Source of the DNA: UBA2040 sp963977135
GTDB lineage: Bacteria > Bacteroidota > Bacteroidia > Flavobacteriales_D > Crocinitomicaceae
Direction of reading: 5' to 3'
Assembly: GCA_963977135.1 (NCBI GenBank)
Contig: CAXBNN010000001.1
Span: 496,001 to 560,000, forward strand
DNA: 64,000 bases
In this document: positions 51,957 to 60,524 of the stretch, in pieces
Layout: each line of letters starts with the position of its first letter
Numbering within the stretch: position 1 is the first letter of the stretch
Translations under genes and position numbers: made by a program
The notes under the pieces: model-generated
The model's database searches: none
The model's input: only the letters and a program-made list of their open reading frames with translations
Told to the model about the DNA's origin: nothing

Positions 51957-51991
51957 AAAAAAAGAGGACTTAATTAGTCCTCTTTTTTTTT
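51957..51991. terminator. two-way terminator of yajC and the DUF4294 gene
   Basis: AGAGGACT (51963-51970) and AGTCCTCT (51976-51983) pair fully, extended by flanking A and T runs, with the loop TAATT. A T tract follows on both strands, so it should stop transcripts from both sides. The stop codon of the DUF4294 gene lies in the loop and first base of the stem (51974-51976). Confidence 0.92.
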
Positions 51992-52639
51992 GGCTTTAGA
52001 TGCAGCTTTTTTCGTTTTTCGTTTGATTTTCTTATACTCTTTATATCTTTTTTTGTATGCTTTCTGAGATACTTTGAACTCTTCTTTATTCAAAGGTTTC
52101 ACATCCCAATTGAAATCTATGCGCTTCGCAATGATATCTTGAATTACCATTTCTGTAATCCAATCCTCTCCATACGGGTCGTATTGCACATCTAAGTCTT
52201 GTTCCCAGATTTTACCGATTCCTTCATAAATATTGGCGTGCAATTTTCCTCTATACTTTGAAACGATTTCTGAAACGGTTGTTCCAGTTTCTCTATGAAC
52301 AAGTTTCATCAACATTATTCCTTCACCTATATACAAGTCGCGTATGTCATAGAGGAATTCTTCTTTCAATGTTTTGTGGGCATCCTTACCGTACTGTTTT
52401 TTCTTACGTTTCTTTTCAATGTCGGCTAAATCATTTTCAAATTCAAGCAAGTAAGATTTTGCCTGCAGTGCTAATGGATAAACACGTTTTAGTTGATTAA
52501 GCGCATTCTGGTATTTTATATCAAAATTTTTCTCGACATGCATTTCCCGAATTTCCTGATACAATTGAACAGGTGCAACAGCTTGAGCAATCAATAATTG
52601 GCTACTTAAACAAAATGTGAAAAGTATTAATAGTCGCAT
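51974..52639 (-). CDS. exported DUF4294 protein
   Basis: A protein of 221 residues from ATG 52639, with a signal peptide (LILFTFCLSSQLLIAQ). The body matches DUF4294: LKRVYPLALQAKSYLLEFEN, KTLKEEFLYDIRDL, GIMLMKLVHRETGTTVSEIV and KYRGKLHANIYEGIGKI. The C-terminal 40 residues are Lys-rich. Function is unknown. The frame is open to an ATG at 52675, but that gives a poor signal peptide. Confidence 0.85.
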   Translation of the reverse strand: MRLLILFTFCLSSQLLIAQAVAPVQLYQEIREMHVEKNFDIKYQNALNQLKRVYPLALQAKSYLLEFENDLADIEKKRKKKQYGKDAHKTLKEEFLYDIRDLYIGEGIMLMKLVHRETGTTVSEIVSKYRGKLHANIYEGIGKIWEQDLDVQYDPYGEDWITEMVIQDIIAKRIDFNWDVKPLNKEEFKVSQKAYKKRYKEYKKIKRKTKKAASKAKKKED

Positions 52640-52694
52640 ACTAATAATTTGTATTTTTAACGTAAACCTATTCATACTTATTATTTAGACAAAA

Positions 52695-53147
52695 ATGCTG
52701 CCAAAGATTATCAAAAGTTTCTATGTTCTTTTTACAGTGCTACTTTTTAGCTCATGCAATGAGGTGATACCATGTGATGACTGCCAAAAGTGCGGCGAAA
52801 ATCTCCAATATGGTTCACGGGAAGTAGTTCCGATTGCTAGTTCAAAAGTAATAACGAAATTGGATACTATGGTTGTAGTGGACGATCAGTTTGTTGAGAA
52901 CAAAATTAAAATTGAAGAAAAATTCGGTGAACAATGGGATTTCTGTCGTTGTGTTTTGGCGAATGATTCATTGGATCGATTAATAAAGAAAAACGTCGAT
53001 TTGGACGAAAAGTTTATGAAAACCTTTGACGAGGTTGATCAAAAGTGTAAGGCTTTTTTAGTAATGTCGCCTAATAAAACTCCTGAAGAAAGAGAAGAGC
53101 ACGAACAAAAAATTAAAAAATGTCTTAAAGCAGGAAAAAGAAGATGA
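52695..53147 (+). CDS. small Cys-containing lipoprotein, unknown
   Basis: A 150-residue protein, not recognised. A lipobox-like signal (VLLFSSCNE) suggests lipid anchoring. A Cys-rich segment CDDCQKCGE follows at once, and further cysteines occur in WDFCRCVLA and later. The C-terminus is charged and helical (EEREEHEQKIKKCLKAGKRR). It overlaps the AlkD-like gene by four bases, so the two are coupled, although one product is exported and the other is not. Confidence 0.7.
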   Translation: MLPKIIKSFYVLFTVLLFSSCNEVIPCDDCQKCGENLQYGSREVVPIASSKVITKLDTMVVVDDQFVENKIKIEEKFGEQWDFCRCVLANDSLDRLIKKNVDLDEKFMKTFDEVDQKCKAFLVMSPNKTPEEREEHEQKIKKCLKAGKRR

Positions 53148-53851
53148 CACTGATTGAAACAATGACCGAACTTGAAAAACTTGGTTCGGAACAAACCAGA
53201 AAAATATATACCAATCACGGATGTAAAAGTGCAATGTTCGGTGTAAGTGTCGCAAATCTTAAAACCATTTTAAAACAGACTAAGAAAGACCACGAATTGG
53301 CATTGAAATTATACGATACGGGTAATGCCGATGCGCAATATTTGGCTGGTTTAATGGCCGATGCAAAAAAGTTGACCACAAAAGATTTACAGAATTGGGC
53401 AAATAACGCAAGTTGGTATATGGTGGCTGAATATTCCGTGGCTTGGAATGTTGCAGAAAGTCCACATTGTATAGAACTGGCTGAAAATTGGATTAATTCA
53501 AAAGACGAAAATCTTCAAGCAATAGGCTGGGCGTCATTAAGTAGTCACTTGATTTACGAAAAGAGAGAACCTATTGAATCAAGTTTCCTTGATACTTGTC
53601 TGAATAAAATCGAAAGGGAAATACACAATTCAGGTAATCGAGTAAAATATACAATGAACGGTTTCATAATAGCTTTAGGGGCCTCTGAGTCAGAATTTTT
53701 TAAGACTTGTCAAGACTTAGCCAAAAGGATTGGGAAAGTAGAAGTATTTATGGGGAAAACCTCCTGCAAAGTTCCAGAAGCAGTTTCTTATTTAGAAAAG
53801 ATAAAAACGATGGGGCGTTTAGGAAAAAAGAAGAAAACTATGAAATGTTAA
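53144..53851 (+). CDS. DNA alkylation repair (AlkD-like HEAT) protein
   Basis: A 235-residue all-helical HEAT-repeat protein of the AlkC/AlkD alkylation-repair family. Visible family strings are YTNHGCKSAMFGVSVANLKT, NWANNASWYMVAEYSVAWNV and RVKYTMNGFIIALGASE. The C-terminal motif GKTSCKVPEAVSYLEKIKTM is typical of a DNA-alkylation-repair-like subgroup in Bacteroidota. Glycosylase activity on alkylated bases is possible but not shown for this subgroup. Confidence 0.87.
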   Translation: MTLIETMTELEKLGSEQTRKIYTNHGCKSAMFGVSVANLKTILKQTKKDHELALKLYDTGNADAQYLAGLMADAKKLTTKDLQNWANNASWYMVAEYSVAWNVAESPHCIELAENWINSKDENLQAIGWASLSSHLIYEKREPIESSFLDTCLNKIEREIHNSGNRVKYTMNGFIIALGASESEFFKTCQDLAKRIGKVEVFMGKTSCKVPEAVSYLEKIKTMGRLGKKKKTMKC

Positions 53852-53894
53852 ATGATTGATTATTTTCGGTGGAAATTTTTAACAACTGAAATTG

Positions 53895-55613
53895 ATGACC
53901 ACTAAACTTAACCTTTTAATACTGTGTCTTTGTGTTATTTTCACAGTTAATTCACAAAGAAGTAAATCACCCCAAAATTTACCTGAATTCGCCTATACTT
54001 TTAGTTCGCCATATAATGTCGTAGATGCTAGAACGAAGAAATATTTCTCTAAAGATGGCTCAATTTTATCCGTTAAGTTTCATGGAAAGAAGTGTGTTTT
54101 ACAAAAATTTGATGGGAATAATAACTTGAATCAAACGATAGTAAATGAGTACACTGATTTTGAGGAAGGATTCGTTGAAGAAGATATCTTAGAAGTTGAT
54201 GATCATTTTTATATTTTTTATTCAGTATGGAATAGAAGTGAAAACAAAGAACAGCTTTATTATCGTGAATTAGATTTTGAAGACTGTGTTTTTAAATCGG
54301 CTGGAATTAAAGTTTTTGAATCCACTGGAAAAGTTGTTGGTGGATTTGGTGCAGGAATAGGAGCTGGAGCTAATGAAGCTTTTGGATTTACAATGACATT
54401 TGGAAATATTGTTAAGAAATTCAGGTTTAAAGTTTCTAATGATAAAAGCATGATTCTGGCTTCATATAAAGAAGTTCCTGAAAAGAAAATTGATAAAATA
54501 AATTTTGATGAAATTGGACTTTGCATTTTCTCGAATACTATGGAGGAATTGTATCGACAAGTAATTAAAATGCCGGTGGTTGAGTCAAAAATAAGGATCA
54601 ACGATTACGCTTTAGATAAAAACGGCGACGTGTACATATTAGCTGAAATTTACCATAAAGGTTCAAAGAAAAGAAAATTTACCTACGTGTTTAAAAAGCC
54701 AAAATACGATGTTGAATTGTTACAAATCAAACAAGGAAATCCCGATGTATTTCGAACAAAAATTGAACTATCCAATAGAGTTCTAACTTCATACGGCTTG
54801 TTCAATGATACGACGAATAATGAATTATATATCGCAGGTTACTTTGCGAACCAACAATGGAAAATGGATAGAGTTTCCAATGGTATGTTCTATTGCAAGA
54901 TTGAGGATGGTGGAATAAGTAGAATAACTAATTCTGAAATTCCGCTATCTGCGAAAAATTTATTTATCAAGAAGAGATTTCAGAAAAAAAATACGAGAAG
55001 AAATAATCGAGGTAAACAGGTCAATTTAACAAATCTAAAGCCAAAAGAACTCTTGTTTGAAGGGAATTCCGTCATTCTTATTGGCGAACATGAATATGTT
55101 GTTGTTACAAGAACTTCGGGTGCTGGAGTTGGCGGTATTGGCGGAATCGGAACCACAAGCACTGAATACTATTCACGAAATATACTTGTAACTAAAGTTG
55201 AAAACAGCGGGAAGATGATTTGGGCAAATCAAATACCCAAATATCAAATCGGTGGTGAGGCTGTTGGCGGAATGGGATACAAGTATATCTCTGGTCCAGA
55301 CGGTTATTATTTCTTATTTCTGGATAACAAAAAGAACGCAAAACTAAAAGAAGATAAATTTCCCTATAAACATTATGATAAATTAGGCGGTTACTTGGTT
55401 GTTTATAAACTTGACGACTTGAAGGGAGAAGCAACGAGAACCACAATATTGAATACAAGAAAAGTTAAAGGGTACAGTTTAAATCAATTTGCAATTTCAA
55501 GAATGGTCGAAACATATCCTGGACAATTTGCTCTAGAATGTTATAAGAAAGATAAAGAGGATGTATTGATCAAAATTCAATTAGGCGAACCTGACGGTGA
55601 GGAAGTTGAATAA
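53895..55613 (+). CDS. large exported protein with glycine-rich segments, unknown
   Basis: A 572-residue protein, not recognised. A signal peptide is present (LCLCVIFTVNSQ). The body is beta-rich, with repeats of the type KNGDVYILAEIYHKG and TTNNELYIAGYFANQQW that suggest a propeller. Three Gly-rich stretches stand out: GGFGAGIGAGANEAFGF, GAGVGGIGGIGTTST and GGEAVGGMGYKY. A basic stretch (about 360-375) precedes the second. The frame opens with TTG 53892; the ATG at 53895 is used. TATTTTCG, one mismatch from the -7 box, lies at 53871-53878. Confidence 0.72.
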   Translation: MTTKLNLLILCLCVIFTVNSQRSKSPQNLPEFAYTFSSPYNVVDARTKKYFSKDGSILSVKFHGKKCVLQKFDGNNNLNQTIVNEYTDFEEGFVEEDILEVDDHFYIFYSVWNRSENKEQLYYRELDFEDCVFKSAGIKVFESTGKVVGGFGAGIGAGANEAFGFTMTFGNIVKKFRFKVSNDKSMILASYKEVPEKKIDKINFDEIGLCIFSNTMEELYRQVIKMPVVESKIRINDYALDKNGDVYILAEIYHKGSKKRKFTYVFKKPKYDVELLQIKQGNPDVFRTKIELSNRVLTSYGLFNDTTNNELYIAGYFANQQWKMDRVSNGMFYCKIEDGGISRITNSEIPLSAKNLFIKKRFQKKNTRRNNRGKQVNLTNLKPKELLFEGNSVILIGEHEYVVVTRTSGAGVGGIGGIGTTSTEYYSRNILVTKVENSGKMIWANQIPKYQIGGEAVGGMGYKYISGPDGYYFLFLDNKKNAKLKEDKFPYKHYDKLGGYLVVYKLDDLKGEATRTTILNTRKVKGYSLNQFAISRMVETYPGQFALECYKKDKEDVLIKIQLGEPDGEEVE

Positions 55614-55652
55614 TGGTTTTGATTAGTGTGAGGATTATTCATAAATCTCTCT

Positions 55653-55660
55653 TACTTTTG
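55653..55660 (+). promoter_or_regulatory. -7 element of the putative metal-uptake trio
   Basis: TACTTTTG matches TAnnTTTG exactly and ends only four bases before the GTG start at 55665, so the transcript would begin at or very near the start codon. Confidence 0.5.
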
Positions 55661-55664
55661 TAAT

Positions 55665-55979
55665 GTGAAAAGAATTATAGCATTCGCCCTATTGGCTAGT
55701 TTTTTTGTGGTTTTATCGCCGCGAGAGATATGGCATTCACATAATCATGTTGCAGAGAAAACGCTAGCTGAACTTCAAATTCAGAAGACAGATAACTCGT
55801 TTCATTCAGCAGATTGTTTCGTTTGCGATTTTAGTTTAAGTCTATTCACGGTTCATGATGAATTTAAATTTGATAAATTTAGCCATGCTGTTCTGCCAAG
55901 GCAACTGAAAAGTATTCCTTTTGTTGAAACAGAGGCCGATTTATACTTCTCACGCCGAGGTCCACCCAAAATAGTTTAA
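55665..55979 (+). CDS. small His/Cys-motif exported protein
   Basis: A 104-residue protein starting with GTG. An N-terminal hydrophobic segment (IIAFALLASFFVVL) is probably a signal or anchor. Metal-type motifs follow: WHSHNH, then HSADCFVCDF with a CxxC pair. The C-terminus ends YFSRRGPPKIV, an RGPP ending that I associate with small proteins placed before TonB receptors in Bacteroidota. Function is not established. The gene is 55 bases before the TonB receptor, so joint metal handling is inferred. Confidence 0.68.
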   Translation: MKRIIAFALLASFFVVLSPREIWHSHNHVAEKTLAELQIQKTDNSFHSADCFVCDFSLSLFTVHDEFKFDKFSHAVLPRQLKSIPFVETEADLYFSRRGPPKIV

Positions 55980-56034
55980 TGCACAGATACCTTCCTTGTT
56001 TAAGGGAGTTTTTCGAAATCATTAAATTATAATC

Positions 56035-58329
56035 ATGAAAATTATTATTTATTGCTGCTTTCTTATTGTGAGCATCAATATAGTATATTCTCAAGAATGC
56101 AATATTCGTATTCGGGGCGAAGTTACAGATCGGCACGATGGTCACCCAATTCCATCAGCGAAAATTTATATTAAGGGTACTAGCGTGCAGACTGAAACAG
56201 ATTCAAGTGGGATCTACCAGTTGGAAGGACTTTGTCCAGGATTAATTCAGCTTGTTTGTTTCCATCACGTTGGTTGCGAGCCTGAAAGAAAAGAAATCCT
56301 CTTAATCGAAAATACGCAAGTAGATTTTTCAATTGAATACCATTTACTGGAATTAGAAGAAGCCAATGTTGTTTATTATGTTCTAGATAATTCACCGATT
56401 TCAGTTGTCAAAATGTCGGAAATTGACAAATTGAATGGAGCAGGCAAAACTCTTGGGGAACAATTGACGCAAATTCCTGGCGTTCAAACCTTATCCACCG
56501 GTGCAAGTATTTCTAAACCGGTAATTCACGGACTTCATAGCAATCGTATTGTTATGATGAACAATGGAATAAGACAAGAAGGTCAACAGTGGGGAAGTGA
56601 ACATGCCCCGGAAATAGATCCGTTTCTATCAACCGAAATGTCTGTTGTAAAAGGAGCGAGCGCTGTAAAATATGGTCCAGAAGCACTTGGAGGAGTTTTA
56701 CTCATGGATCCTTCACCTTGGACTCTAAAAAAAGGCTGGAAATCTGATTTTCTAACTGGGTTTTATTCTAATGGGAGACAAGGCTTTGGTTCCTTGAAAA
56801 TTGAGAATAATTCTAAGAAAATAAACGGACTTTCGTTCCGCGGTCATGGAACTATAAAGAAAAGCGGCAACATTTCAGCACCAAATTATTCTATGGGAAA
56901 TACCGGATTTTCAGAATACAATTTTTCGGTAGCTAGCAGATATATTTTTGGAAAGAACAGCTTCGAAGTCTTTTATTCTCAATTCAACACAAAATTGGGG
57001 ATTTTTGCTGGATCTCATATTGGAAATTTAAGCGATTTGCAGGCAGCTTTTGTGGCAAAAGAGCCTCTTGTGAAAAGTGAGTTTACATATGCTATCGTTC
57101 CGCCTCGTCAAATGATATCGCATGAATTACTAAAAGCACATTATCAACGTAAGTGGAATCAGCGGCAACAAAGTAGTTTAGCCTATTCGCGCCAAATCAA
57201 CGATCGTTCTGAATATGACGCAGATCAAAAAACTTCCACGGCAGATGAAGAATTAGCACCTGATTTTAGACTAAAGTTAACAACAAATGCAATCGATTTT
57301 ATTCATAAATCCAAATGGGGCGAAAAGCTAGAGACTCAAATAGGAACGCAATTAACCTATCAAAAAAATGCTCGAGCTGGCAGGTTTTTGGTTCCAAATT
57401 TTTACAAATACATGGGCGGTATTTTCGCAATTGGAAATGTTCATTTGGAGCATTGGGATTTTGAAGGTGGCGTCCGCTGGGATTACGTTCGACTAAAATC
57501 GTTTTATTATATCGAAGACAGCTTGGTGTCATCCGTTAAAAACTTCGACAATACAAGCGCGACAGTTGGTGCAACGCGATCTTTTGGACATCATTGGCTT
57601 ATAAAATTGAATTTGGGAACTGCGTGGAGACCACCTAGTATTAGTGAACTATACAGCAATGGACTTCATCATGGCGCTGCAGCAATCGAAGTGGGAAATT
57701 CCAATCTTGGTAAAGAGCAATCAAATTCTATCCAAATAGGAGGGCAATACAAGTCAAATAAATTAACGGGTAATTTGGATTTATACCACATGTATTTCAG
57801 TAATTATATCTATTTGCGACCAAATGGAATAGAATTATCGATAAAAGGGGCTTTTCCTAGTTTCGTATATGAATCTGTTAAAGCGCAGTATTCAGGCTTG
57901 GATTTGAGCATAGAGTATCATTTGTCAAAGGTGATAAGCTATATTGGGAAATACAACGTGGTAAGAGCTAAAAACGTAAGCAACAATTCTTATTTAGTTG
58001 GTATTCCTCCCGATAGATTAAGGAACGGACTAGCTTTTGCGTTTAAAATGAAAAAAGAAAGAAAACTTAATTTATCTGCGACTACTGACTATGTTTTCAA
58101 GCAAACCAGATTTGCTGAAAACGCAGATTATGTTGATCCTCCATCAGATTATTTATTATTGAATTTGGCTGTAAATTATGATTTCCTTATCAAAGAAAAA
58201 TCTGTGCAATTGGCATTTACCGTCGACAATCTATTAAACAAATCTTACCGAGATTATATGAATCGTTTCCGCTATTTCACAGATGAAAGAGGAATTAATT
58301 TAGGTTTAAAAATCAATTATAAATTTTAA
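56035..58329 (+). CDS. TonB-dependent outer-membrane receptor, possibly for metal
   Basis: A 764-residue receptor. After a signal peptide (IVSINIVYSQ) comes a carboxypeptidase-regulatory-like domain (about 25-110, GEVTDRHDGHPIPSAKIYI), then the plug, with HGLHSNRIVMMNNGIRQEGQ and GSEHAPEIDPF. The plug closes with VVKGASAVKYGPEALGGVLL. The beta-barrel fills the rest and ends in the outer-membrane Phe (INYKF). The His/Glu-bearing plug motif recalls zinc receptors of the ZnuD type (inference). It uses TonB energy to import its ligand. Confidence 0.9.
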   Translation: MKIIIYCCFLIVSINIVYSQECNIRIRGEVTDRHDGHPIPSAKIYIKGTSVQTETDSSGIYQLEGLCPGLIQLVCFHHVGCEPERKEILLIENTQVDFSIEYHLLELEEANVVYYVLDNSPISVVKMSEIDKLNGAGKTLGEQLTQIPGVQTLSTGASISKPVIHGLHSNRIVMMNNGIRQEGQQWGSEHAPEIDPFLSTEMSVVKGASAVKYGPEALGGVLLMDPSPWTLKKGWKSDFLTGFYSNGRQGFGSLKIENNSKKINGLSFRGHGTIKKSGNISAPNYSMGNTGFSEYNFSVASRYIFGKNSFEVFYSQFNTKLGIFAGSHIGNLSDLQAAFVAKEPLVKSEFTYAIVPPRQMISHELLKAHYQRKWNQRQQSSLAYSRQINDRSEYDADQKTSTADEELAPDFRLKLTTNAIDFIHKSKWGEKLETQIGTQLTYQKNARAGRFLVPNFYKYMGGIFAIGNVHLEHWDFEGGVRWDYVRLKSFYYIEDSLVSSVKNFDNTSATVGATRSFGHHWLIKLNLGTAWRPPSISELYSNGLHHGAAAIEVGNSNLGKEQSNSIQIGGQYKSNKLTGNLDLYHMYFSNYIYLRPNGIELSIKGAFPSFVYESVKAQYSGLDLSIEYHLSKVISYIGKYNVVRAKNVSNNSYLVGIPPDRLRNGLAFAFKMKKERKLNLSATTDYVFKQTRFAENADYVDPPSDYLLLNLAVNYDFLIKEKSVQLAFTVDNLLNKSYRDYMNRFRYFTDERGINLGLKINYKF

Positions 58330-58340
58330 AATTATACAAA

Positions 58341-58901
58341 ATGAAAAACACAAAATTCATATTTATTGCACTAATATCTGGTTTATTAGCTTTCTCTTGT
58401 AAAAAAGATAAGTTAGATCCTGTGGAGAATCCACCAGCGCAAAATGAAGAAGAGTTGATAACGACTTTCAAATTAACTTTTACCGATTCAAGTGGAATCG
58501 ATCCAACAAAAGAGTTCTATTTCAAAGATATTGATGGACCAGGAGGAAATGCTCCGTCACTTTTTGATACCATTCGAATTAATTCTAACCAAACCTATTT
58601 GGTCAGTATAGAACTGTTTAACGAATCGGTGAGTCCTGCGGAAGACATAACTTCCGAAATTCTTGCTGAGGCTGATGAACATCTATTCTGTTTTTCACCA
58701 AACATCAATGGAAATTTATCTATCGTTCGAACAGATAGCGATGGAACGTATGAAATTGGTTTGTCGAGTAAGTGGAAAACTTTGTCGATATCAAATGGGG
58801 CGGTGGTAATAAAACTAAAACACCAACCTAGTTTAAAGAACGGGAGCTGTGATGTTGGAGAAACAGATATAGAATTGAGTTTCGTAGTTGAGATTCAATA
58901 A
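58341..58901 (+). CDS. lipoprotein linked to the TonB receptor
   Basis: A 186-residue protein with a lipobox (ISGLLAFSCKK). The mature part is beta-rich and ends with the recognisable pattern VVIKLKHQPSLKNGSCDVGE, followed by TDIELSFVVEIQ. Proteins with this ending, often named type 1 periplasmic-binding-fold superfamily protein, follow TonB receptors in Bacteroidota. It lies 11 bases after the receptor. It is probably a surface or periplasmic helper that binds the ligand; the ligand is unknown. A central acidic/His segment (LAEADEHLFCFSPN) could bind metal. Confidence 0.72.
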   Translation: MKNTKFIFIALISGLLAFSCKKDKLDPVENPPAQNEEELITTFKLTFTDSSGIDPTKEFYFKDIDGPGGNAPSLFDTIRINSNQTYLVSIELFNESVSPAEDITSEILAEADEHLFCFSPNINGNLSIVRTDSDGTYEIGLSSKWKTLSISNGAVVIKLKHQPSLKNGSCDVGETDIELSFVVEIQ

Positions 58902-58921
58902 TAAAGTAATTCTAGAAAGTA

Positions 58922-58952
58922 AAAGCCCAAATCTTAATGATTTGGGCTTTTT
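58922..58952. terminator. two-way terminator of the metal trio and gap
   Basis: Perfect 12-bp arms AAAGCCCAAATC (58922-58933) and GATTTGGGCTTT (58939-58950) around TTAAT. T-rich ends on both strands allow it to serve the plus-strand lipoprotein gene and the minus-strand gap gene. Confidence 0.92.
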
Positions 58953-58993
58953 AAGTTATCTAACATCGCGGGGGAGCGACTTACTTGGTTTCA

Positions 58994-60445
58994 TTAATAA
59001 TAAATAGCTCTTCGCACTTTGGTTACATATTTCGCCATACGAATAACTTGCTTTGTGTATCCAAACTCATTGTCATACCATGCGTACAGAACAACGTTTT
59101 TACCATCATTTGAAGCGATAGTTGCATGAGAATCGAAAACAGAACAACAAGTGTTTCCAATGATATCGCTTGAAACTAGTTCAGGATCAAATGAGTAGTA
59201 AATCTGATTTACCAAATCACCATCCAAAGCCGCAGCTTTAATTGTTGCGTTTATATCCTCAATAGAAGTTCCTTTTTGCAATTCTAAACTTAAAATTGCA
59301 AGTGAACCGTTTGGAGTTGGAACACGAACAGCATTTGCCGTTAATTTATCTTTTAAATCAGGAATAACTTTCGTTACTGCGCTTCCAGCTCCAGTAGATG
59401 TTATTACCATATTAATTGCTGCTGATCGACCTCTTCTTGGCTTGTTGTGCATGTTGTCCAACAAGTTTTGGTCATTTGTGTAGGCGTGAACAGTTTCAAT
59501 ATGTCCTTTTACAACCCCATATTTGTCATTCACGACTTTCAAGATTGGAGAGATAGCATTTGTTGTACAGCTAGCTGCTGAATAAATGTTTTCATTTTCC
59601 AAATCCAAATCACCTTGGTTGATCCCGTAAACAACATTTGGAATTTCTTTACCAGGTGCCGTAAGCAATACTTTGCTAACACCTTTCGCTTGAAGGTGAC
59701 GACCTAATGCTGCTCTATCTGTGAATACACCTGTATTATCAATTACCAATGCATTGTTGATTCCGTATGCCGTATAATCAATATCTTCAGGATTTTTTGC
59801 ATCAATCATTAAAACAGGATTCCCATTCATAATGATAGCTTTTCTGTCCAAATCAACATCAACAGTACCTTTAAAAGCGCCGTGAACTGAGTCATTACTT
59901 AGTAAAGAAGCTCTTTTGATAATGTCCGCATCCGATCCACCACGTGTAACAATTGCTCTAAGACGTAATTGTTGTCCTTTACCAGCTTGTTTGATTAATT
60001 CACGCGCAGCTAAACGGCCGATACGACCAAAACCGTATAAAACAACGTCTCTAGGTGCAGCTGCTTCAGCATTTGTAATATCGAAACCAGATAATTTATT
60101 TTCTAAAAATTCTCTTTTAGAGCTAAAGTTCTCTTTTTCTGTCAACCATTCATTACCCAATTTGCCAATGTCTAATTTAGACGGGCGCAAATCCATTTGA
60201 AGTAATTCCTCAGCCAATTCAGATGTAGTGAAAACATCAATCGGTTTGTTCACTACCGTTCTTGAATACTTGTGTAAATTCAAGATTTCTGAAATAGTTG
60301 TATCCAAAAGGTGGTTTCTAAACAAAACCAATTCGATTCCTTTGTCGTACAACAATTCTCCTACTTTGCTTGCTAGTTTAACAGCAGCTCTTTCTCTTTT
60401 CACATGTGAATCGAGTTCCTTCTCATAGCCTACAGCTGATTCCAT
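58994..60445 (-). CDS. gap: glyceraldehyde-3-phosphate dehydrogenase, long form
   Basis: A 483-residue GAPDH. A ~130-residue N-terminal extension precedes the NAD Rossmann motif GFGRIG at 138-143; the classical enzyme starts at this motif. The catalytic Cys293 lies in SAASCTTNAISP, the His in the later HAYTNDQNLLDNMH, and WYDNEFGYTKQVIRMA ends the catalytic domain. It converts glyceraldehyde 3-phosphate to 1,3-bisphosphoglycerate or the reverse. The long form is known in Bacteroidota and its extension has no proven role. A perfect hairpin lies between this gene and rpoD. Confidence 0.95.
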   Translation of the reverse strand: MESAVGYEKELDSHVKRERAAVKLASKVGELLYDKGIELVLFRNHLLDTTISEILNLHKYSRTVVNKPIDVFTTSELAEELLQMDLRPSKLDIGKLGNEWLTEKENFSSKREFLENKLSGFDITNAEAAAPRDVVLYGFGRIGRLAARELIKQAGKGQQLRLRAIVTRGGSDADIIKRASLLSNDSVHGAFKGTVDVDLDRKAIIMNGNPVLMIDAKNPEDIDYTAYGINNALVIDNTGVFTDRAALGRHLQAKGVSKVLLTAPGKEIPNVVYGINQGDLDLENENIYSAASCTTNAISPILKVVNDKYGVVKGHIETVHAYTNDQNLLDNMHNKPRRGRSAAINMVITSTGAGSAVTKVIPDLKDKLTANAVRVPTPNGSLAILSLELQKGTSIEDINATIKAAALDGDLVNQIYYSFDPELVSSDIIGNTCCSVFDSHATIASNDGKNVVLYAWYDNEFGYTKQVIRMAKYVTKVRRAIYY

Positions 60446-60488
60446 TGTATTTGTAAATGTTTGATAAATAAATATATGTAAACAAAAA

Positions 60489-60517
60489 AAGGCTAATTAC
60501 CAGAGATAATTAGCCTT
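60489..60517 (-). terminator. terminator of rpoD
   Basis: Perfect 11-bp arms AAGGCTAATTA (60489-60499) and TAATTAGCCTT (60507-60517) around CCAGAGA. On the minus strand it is followed by a T tract (As at 60484-60490). It sits 7 bases after the rpoD stop. Confidence 0.93.
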
Positions 60518-60524
60518 ATTATTT

